Shown here: piece after piece, positions 23,866 through 27,389 of the stretch
Position numbering within the stretch: the stretch's first letter is position 1
How the letters are laid out: the number at the start of each line of letters is the position of its first letter
Assembly: GCA_035518875.1 (NCBI GenBank)
Contig: DATIXD010000318.1
Location: 1-27,389 of the forward strand
DNA length: 27,389 nucleotides
DNA from: DATIXD01 sp035518875
GTDB taxonomy: Bacteria; Pseudomonadota; Gammaproteobacteria; Methylococcales; Methylococcaceae
Direction: 5' to 3'
Made by a program: the position numbers and the translations under genes
The notes under the pieces: generated by a model
Database searches by the model: none
What the model was told of the DNA's origin: nothing
Seen by the model: the letters and a program-made list of their open reading frames with translations, nothing else

Positions 23866-25113
23866 CTAACGAAGGCGGGATTGTTTGGCGGCAGCCAGGG
23901 GTTCGGTGCTGCCATAGTGGCTACGGACATAACGTTCCACGATGGCCTGAAACTCGTCCGCAATATTGTCGCCCTTCAGCGTGACCGTCTTGACGCCGTC
24001 CTCGAACACCGGGGCGACGGGTTGTTCGCCGGTGCCGGGCAGGCTGATGCCGATGTTGGCGTTCTTGCTTTCGCCGGGGCCGTTTACCACGCAGCCCATG
24101 ACGGCGACGTGCATGTCTTCCACGCCCCGGTATTGTTTCTTCCACTCCGGCATCTTGTGACGCAGATGGCTCTGAATCTGTTGGGCCAGCTTCTGGAAAT
24201 AGTCGCTGGTGGTGCGACCGCAGCCGGGGCAGGAAATGACCATCGGCGTGAAGGAGCGGATACCCAGGGTTTGCAGAATCTCCTGCGCGACGATGACTTC
24301 CAGGCTGCGATCCGCGCCCGGTTCCGGCGTCAGGGAGATGCGGATGGTGTCGCCGATGCCTTGTTGGAGAAGAACGGACAGTGCGGCGGTGGAGGCGACG
24401 ATACCCTTGGAGCCCATGCCGGCCTCGGTTAGACCGAGGTGAAGCGCGTAATCGCAACGCGAGGCCATGGATTCGTAGACGGCGATCAGTTCTTGCACCC
24501 CGCTCATCTTGCAGGACAAAACGATGCGGTGTTTCGGCATCCCCAGATCGACCGCTTTTTCTGCGCTTTCCAGCGCCGAGGTGATGACCGCCTCGCGCAT
24601 GACTTCTGGCAAAGCTCTGGGTTCGGCCAGCTGTGCGTTTTCATCCAACAGGCGTGCCAGCACGCTCTGATCCAAGCTGCCCCAGTTCACCCCGATCCGT
24701 ACCGGCTTGTCATAACGGCAGGCGAACTCGATCATCTGGGCGAATTGGGGATCGCGCTTGCTCCCACGGCCGACGTTGCCCGGATTGATACGATACTTGC
24801 TTAGGGCCTCGGCGCAATCCGGATATTTATCCAGCAACTTGTGGCCGTTAAAATGGAAGTCGCCGATCAGGGGCACATTGCAGTCTTTTTTGTCTAAGGC
24901 TTCGCGAATGCGCGCGACGGCTGCGGCTGCTTCTTCCCGGTCAACCGTGACGCGAACCAGTTCCGAGCCGGCCCTGGCGAGTTCGTAAACCTGTTTGACC
25001 GTACTATCGACGTCCGCGGTATCGGTGTTGGTCATCGATTGAACGACGACGGGGGCGCCGCCGCCAATCTGCACGTGACCGACTTTGACGCCGACGGTGT
25101 TTTTACGATTCAT
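23866..25113 (-). CDS. ispG: 4-hydroxy-3-methylbut-2-enyl diphosphate synthase
   Basis: IspG (GcpE) carries out the penultimate step of the MEP isoprenoid pathway, making HMBPP with a [4Fe-4S] cluster. From the ATG at 25113 the protein is 415 residues, a normal bacterial length. The cluster ligands are visible: C295 and C298 in SCPGCGRT, C341 in MGCVVNGPGE and the fourth ligand E348 of that motif. The N-terminal barrel has VVVQSMTNTDT, IGDFHFNGHKLL and RINPGNVG. I chose 25113 because GAGGA lies 9 bases upstream; a TTG at 25134 would add 7 residues. It converges on the DUF455 gene and diverges from a metallophosphoesterase gene. No other pathway gene is present, as usual for this scattered pathway. 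Confidence 0.97.
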   Translation of the reverse strand: MNRKNTVGVKVGHVQIGGGAPVVVQSMTNTDTADVDSTVKQVYELARAGSELVRVTVDREEAAAAVARIREALDKKDCNVPLIGDFHFNGHKLLDKYPDCAEALSKYRINPGNVGRGSKRDPQFAQMIEFACRYDKPVRIGVNWGSLDQSVLARLLDENAQLAEPRALPEVMREAVITSALESAEKAVDLGMPKHRIVLSCKMSGVQELIAVYESMASRCDYALHLGLTEAGMGSKGIVASTAALSVLLQQGIGDTIRISLTPEPGADRSLEVIVAQEILQTLGIRSFTPMVISCPGCGRTTSDYFQKLAQQIQSHLRHKMPEWKKQYRGVEDMHVAVMGCVVNGPGESKNANIGISLPGTGEQPVAPVFEDGVKTVTLKGDNIADEFQAIVERYVRSHYGSTEPLAAAKQSRLR

Positions 25114-25154
25114 GTTCTTCAGTCCTCGGAGCAATTGCGGATTGTTCGGGCTAT

Positions 25155-25184
25155 TTTATAGGCAAGTCATTGTCGCTTAAAGAC
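25155..25184 (-). promoter_or_regulatory. Candidate promoter for ispG
   Basis: On the minus strand TATAAA (25160-25155, within TATAAAAT) is a good -10 box 41 bases before the ispG ATG. The -35 region about 17 bases further upstream (TCTTTA) is weak. Confidence 0.45.
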
Positions 25185-25189
25185 GCGGA

Positions 25190-25221
25190 GGACAATTTCC
25201 GAGAGAATTACTCGGTTGTCC
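25190..25221. other. Bulged stem-loop in the ispG / phosphoesterase divergent region
   Basis: GGACAA (25190-25195) pairs with TTGTCC (25216-25221), and inside it CCGAG (25199-25203) pairs with CTCGG (25211-25215), with an unpaired TTT on one side and a 7-base loop. The 11-bp total makes it the strongest inverted repeat in this gap. It could be an operator or a 5' leader structure for the phosphoesterase mRNA; there is no T-tract for a terminator. Confidence 0.45.
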
Positions 25222-25255
25222 GTTATAGTTAGCCTTTTCAAGTGTTAGGGAACTC

Positions 25256-25984
25256 GTGCGCATCCAGTACTTTTCCGACATCCATCTGGAGTTCTGCGGT
25301 TTGAAAATCGGCCAAACCGACGCCGATCTGATTGTCGCCGCCGGCGACATCGGCATCGGCTGCATGGGACTTGAATGGCTCAAGCAAATAAAAAAGACCG
25401 TTGTCTATGTCGCCGGCAATCACGAATTTTACGGACGCGAATATTTCGCCACGATCGACGCCTTGCACGTCGGGGCCAGGGGGAGCAATGTCCATTTTCT
25501 GGAGCGGGAAAGCTTCATTTCCGGTGATGTTCGTTTCCTCGGCTGCACTTTGTGGACCGAACTCGGCGGCGATGAAAACGACCAACTGGAGGATTTGCTT
25601 CGGTTGGTGAACGATTTTAAGAAAATCCGCTATCGGCGGGACGTGCTGAACTTTCGCGACTATGTGTTGATGCACCGGGAATCCCGTCGCTGGCTGACCA
25701 ACGAGCTGGAACAGCCTTTCGACGGCAAGACCGTGGTGATTACCCATCATGCGCCCACGCCCTGGAGTTGGCACGAAAGTCCGAGCAGCGTCAAGCGGTT
25801 CGCCTACTGCAACGATCTCAAGGAGATCTTCCACAATTTCGAGATTGCCGCCTGGTTTCACGGCCACACCCATCTGGTCTCCGATTACCGCTGCTCGGGC
25901 GCGCGCATCTTGTGCAATCCTCGCGGCTATCATCCCGCCCACCTGGTTGCCGATTTCGATGCGGTAAAGACCGTAGAAATTTAA
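25256..25984 (+). CDS. Metallophosphoesterase (calcineurin-like)
   Basis: The 242-residue cytoplasmic product has the full calcineurin-like metal-binding set: D8 and H10 in FSDIH, D31 in AGDIG, N55 and H56 in AGNHEFYG, H164/H165 in ITHHAPT, and H204 and H206 in FHGHTH. These hold two metal ions for phosphoester hydrolysis; the substrate (nucleotide, phospholipid or protein) cannot be told. The start is a GTG after TTAGGGAA, which places DIH at the usual distance from the N-terminus. It is transcribed away from ispG across 142 bases that contain a bulged stem-loop, and converges on psd. Confidence 0.9.
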   Translation: MRIQYFSDIHLEFCGLKIGQTDADLIVAAGDIGIGCMGLEWLKQIKKTVVYVAGNHEFYGREYFATIDALHVGARGSNVHFLERESFISGDVRFLGCTLWTELGGDENDQLEDLLRLVNDFKKIRYRRDVLNFRDYVLMHRESRRWLTNELEQPFDGKTVVITHHAPTPWSWHESPSSVKRFAYCNDLKEIFHNFEIAAWFHGHTHLVSDYRCSGARILCNPRGYHPAHLVADFDAVKTVEI

Positions 25985-26015
25985 ACGCTTAGGATTCGAG
26001 GCGGGATAGGCGCTG

Positions 26016-26037
26016 GGCGAGCGAAAAACCGCTAGCC
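26016..26037. terminator. Weak hairpin between the phosphoesterase and psd genes
   Basis: GGCGAGCG (26016-26023), an AAAAAC loop, and CGCTAGCC (26030-26037) form an 8-bp stem with one mismatch, between two convergent genes. Neither strand shows a proper T-tract after the stem, so termination is possible but not clear. Confidence 0.35.
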
Positions 26038-26050
26038 GATTTCCCGAGGC

Positions 26051-26908
26051 TCAGGCGATTCGGCCCAAGGCTTGTCCCATTCGCACCGGTGAGCCGGGAA
26101 CCCGATGGTTTTCCCATGCGATGGCGTCCTTGCCGAACAGGATGATGATCGTGGAGCCCATGTTGAAGCGGCCCATTTCCTCCCCCTTGGCCAATGAAGG
26201 TGCGTTCTCGGCGTAATTCCAAATGCGAATGCTTTTTGCCGTCGGTGGGGTAACGACGCCGTGCCAGACTGTCTCGATGCTGGCGACGTTAATCGCGCCG
26301 ACCAGAACCAGCGCCATCGGCCCGGCTGCTGTATCGAACAGAGCCGCCACACGCTCGTTGCGAGCGAACAGCTTGGGTACGAAGTTCGTCGTGGCGGCAT
26401 TGACGCTGAACAATCGGCCCGGCACATGGATCATCTCGCGCAAGGCTCCGGCTAGCGGCATGTGCAGGCGGTGATAATCGCGCGGGGACAGGTAGATGGT
26501 CGCGAACTTGCCGTTCAAGAAAGGCTTCGCCCGATCGGCGTCGCCGCCTAACAGTTCCGTCGTGCTGAAGGCTTTGCCCTTGGCCTGGAAGATTTGCTCG
26601 TCGCTGATGTCGCCGATCTGGCTGATCGTGCCGTCGGCAGGGCAAAGCAGGGCGTCGCCCTCTGCACAAAGGGGGCGCGCTTCGGGCTTGAGGGGCCGGG
26701 TGAAGAAGGCGTTGAAGCAGGGATAGGCCTCGGGGTTCGGCTCCAGGGCTTCGCTCATGTCGACGCCGTACACCCGGATGAAACTCTTGATGAACGCATT
26801 TTTCCAGGCCCGATTTTCACAAGCGGTGAGGTGGTGCATCAGGCGGGAAAGGGGATGCTGCGGCAGCAGGTATTGCGGCAGTGAAAACAGGGCTTCGCGG
26901 AGGTTCAA
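26051..26908 (-). CDS. psd: Phosphatidylserine decarboxylase proenzyme
   Basis: Psd makes phosphatidylethanolamine from phosphatidylserine at the inner membrane. The proenzyme cleaves itself at a G-S bond to form a pyruvoyl group; that site is seen as MGST (usual LGST), with S252 in this numbering. The catalytic Asp is in PADGTISQIG and the His in YLSPRDYHRLHMP. Without the C-terminal tail of E. coli Psd, it is about 285 residues. The frame extends to a TTG at 26959, but that codon lies in the T-tract of the preceding terminator, so I place the start at the TTG at 26908, giving MNLREALFSLPQYLLPQ, which aligns with the E. coli N-terminus. No strong ribosome site is seen. The aminotransferase gene precedes it on the same strand. 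Confidence 0.92.
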   Translation of the reverse strand: MNLREALFSLPQYLLPQHPLSRLMHHLTACENRAWKNAFIKSFIRVYGVDMSEALEPNPEAYPCFNAFFTRPLKPEARPLCAEGDALLCPADGTISQIGDISDEQIFQAKGKAFSTTELLGGDADRAKPFLNGKFATIYLSPRDYHRLHMPLAGALREMIHVPGRLFSVNAATTNFVPKLFARNERVAALFDTAAGPMALVLVGAINVASIETVWHGVVTPPTAKSIRIWNYAENAPSLAKGEEMGRFNMGSTIIILFGKDAIAWENHRVPGSPVRMGQALGRIA

Positions 26909-26956
26909 AACGGCGTCTCTGTGATCATGCGGGCGGCTTTCGCCGCGCCACGATTG

Positions 26957-26985
26957 CAAAAATGCGGGTGGCCCGAAGGCCGCCC
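26957..26985 (-). terminator. Rho-independent terminator after the aminotransferase gene
   Basis: On the minus strand, GGGCGGCC, a TTCG tetraloop and GGCCACCC (positions 26985 to 26966, one C-A mismatch) are followed after GCA by TTTTT (26962-26958). It begins 5 bases after the aminotransferase stop. This is a good intrinsic terminator and should separate the aminotransferase from psd at least partly. Confidence 0.75.
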
Positions 26986-26990
26986 TTCCA

Positions 26991-27389
26991 TCAGTACCCT
27001 TTTTCGGTCATGACCGTCTGCGCGGCCTGAACGGCTACGCCGCGCTCGATGGGTGCTTTCATCTCGGTCAGCACCGCTTCCAGCGCACTCAGGCAGAAAA
27101 TCACATTGCGGGTCGAGGCGCTGAATCCCATCAGGCCGAAACGCCAGATTTCCCCGGCCAGCGCGCCGAGTCCCGCGCCGATTTCCAGGTTGTAGCGGTT
27201 TAGCAGGGTCGAACGCACCCTCGCCTCGTCCACGCCCTGGGCAATTTTGACGGCGTTGAGCTGCGGCAGGCGGGCCGCTTCCGGCACGATGAAACTCAGA
27301 CCCATGGCCTCGAAACCCGCGCGCAGCGCCAGGTGCAGATCCTGATGTCGCTTCCAGGAATTCTCCAGACCCTCCTCCTGCAGCAGCAC
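26991..27389 (-). CDS. Class V aminotransferase, serine-glyoxylate aminotransferase-like (C-terminal part)
   Basis: Only the last 132 residues are in the window; the gene continues beyond the right edge and the first codon here is internal. The sequence matches the C-terminal domain of PLP-dependent serine-glyoxylate/alanine-glyoxylate aminotransferases: QEEGLENSWKRHQDLHLALRAG, IVPEAARLPQLNAVKI, LLNRYNLEIGAGLGALAGEIWRFGLMG and a final helix ALEAVLTEM. In methylotrophs this enzyme (Sga) works in the serine cycle, turning serine and glyoxylate into hydroxypyruvate and glycine. The PLP lysine is outside the window. A terminator follows at 26957-26985, and psd is next on the same strand. Confidence 0.88.
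   Translation of the reverse strand: MLLQEEGLENSWKRHQDLHLALRAGFEAMGLSFIVPEAARLPQLNAVKIAQGVDEARVRSTLLNRYNLEIGAGLGALAGEIWRFGLMGFSASTRNVIFCLSALEAVLTEMKAPIERGVAVQAAQTVMTEKGY

Overview
The window is typical chromosomal DNA of a Gram-negative proteobacterium. It is moderately GC-rich and densely coded on both strands, with lipoboxes, signal peptides and several 4-base ATGA stop/start overlaps. The content (RNase R with RlmB, IspG, a proteobacterial Psd, Kbp, a GlrK-like kinase with a lipoprotein partner, DUF502, DUF2459, DUF3530, a GH57 enzyme, and a class V aminotransferase closest to serine-glyoxylate aminotransferase) fits a gammaproteobacterium. A methanotroph or methylotroph of the Methylococcales type is my best guess. 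That is inferred from protein resemblance only; no methane- or methanol-oxidation gene is present.

Layout. Positions 1-2262 (minus) hold mtnA, a small lipoprotein gene and crcB, which runs off the left edge. The crcB frame stays open well past the normal Fluc length. Positions 2263-2805 are mostly non-coding with one doubtful small ORF. Positions 2806-5819 (minus) are the RNA-metabolism pair rnr-rlmB. Positions 6066-8938 (plus) carry an alpha/beta hydrolase overlapping a DUF2459 gene, then two membrane-protein genes (one unknown, one DUF502). Positions 8975-10861 (minus) encode a CPA2 cation/proton antiporter followed by a beta-carbonic anhydrase. Positions 10862-11560 are a degenerate spacer with a dispersed palindrome and the decayed 3' end of a second copy of the large gene further along. 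Positions 11561-15866 (minus) hold a Kbp-like BON-LysM gene and a 1228-residue secreted protein with two N-terminal repeats and a putative clan GH-A-like glycosidase domain.

Positions 16187-19949 (plus) hold a GlrK-like histidine kinase that has lost its phospho-acceptor histidine, a lipoprotein gene overlapping it, and a PilZ-related gene. No response regulator is present. Positions 19990-21301 (minus) are a DUF3530 gene and a MEKHLA-domain gene. Positions 21542-23826 (plus) are a GH57 gene and a DUF455 ferritin-like gene. Positions 23866-25113 (minus) are ispG, with a metallophosphoesterase gene diverging from it at 25256-25984. Positions 26051-27389 (minus) are psd and the 3' part of the aminotransferase gene, separated by a Rho-independent terminator.

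The most unusual items are the H-box-less kinase, the long CrcB frame, the large putative glycosidase with its decayed paralogue, and the stem-loop between ispG and the phosphoesterase gene. I found no CRISPR array, tRNA, rRNA, intact insertion sequence, phage gene or recognisable defence system.
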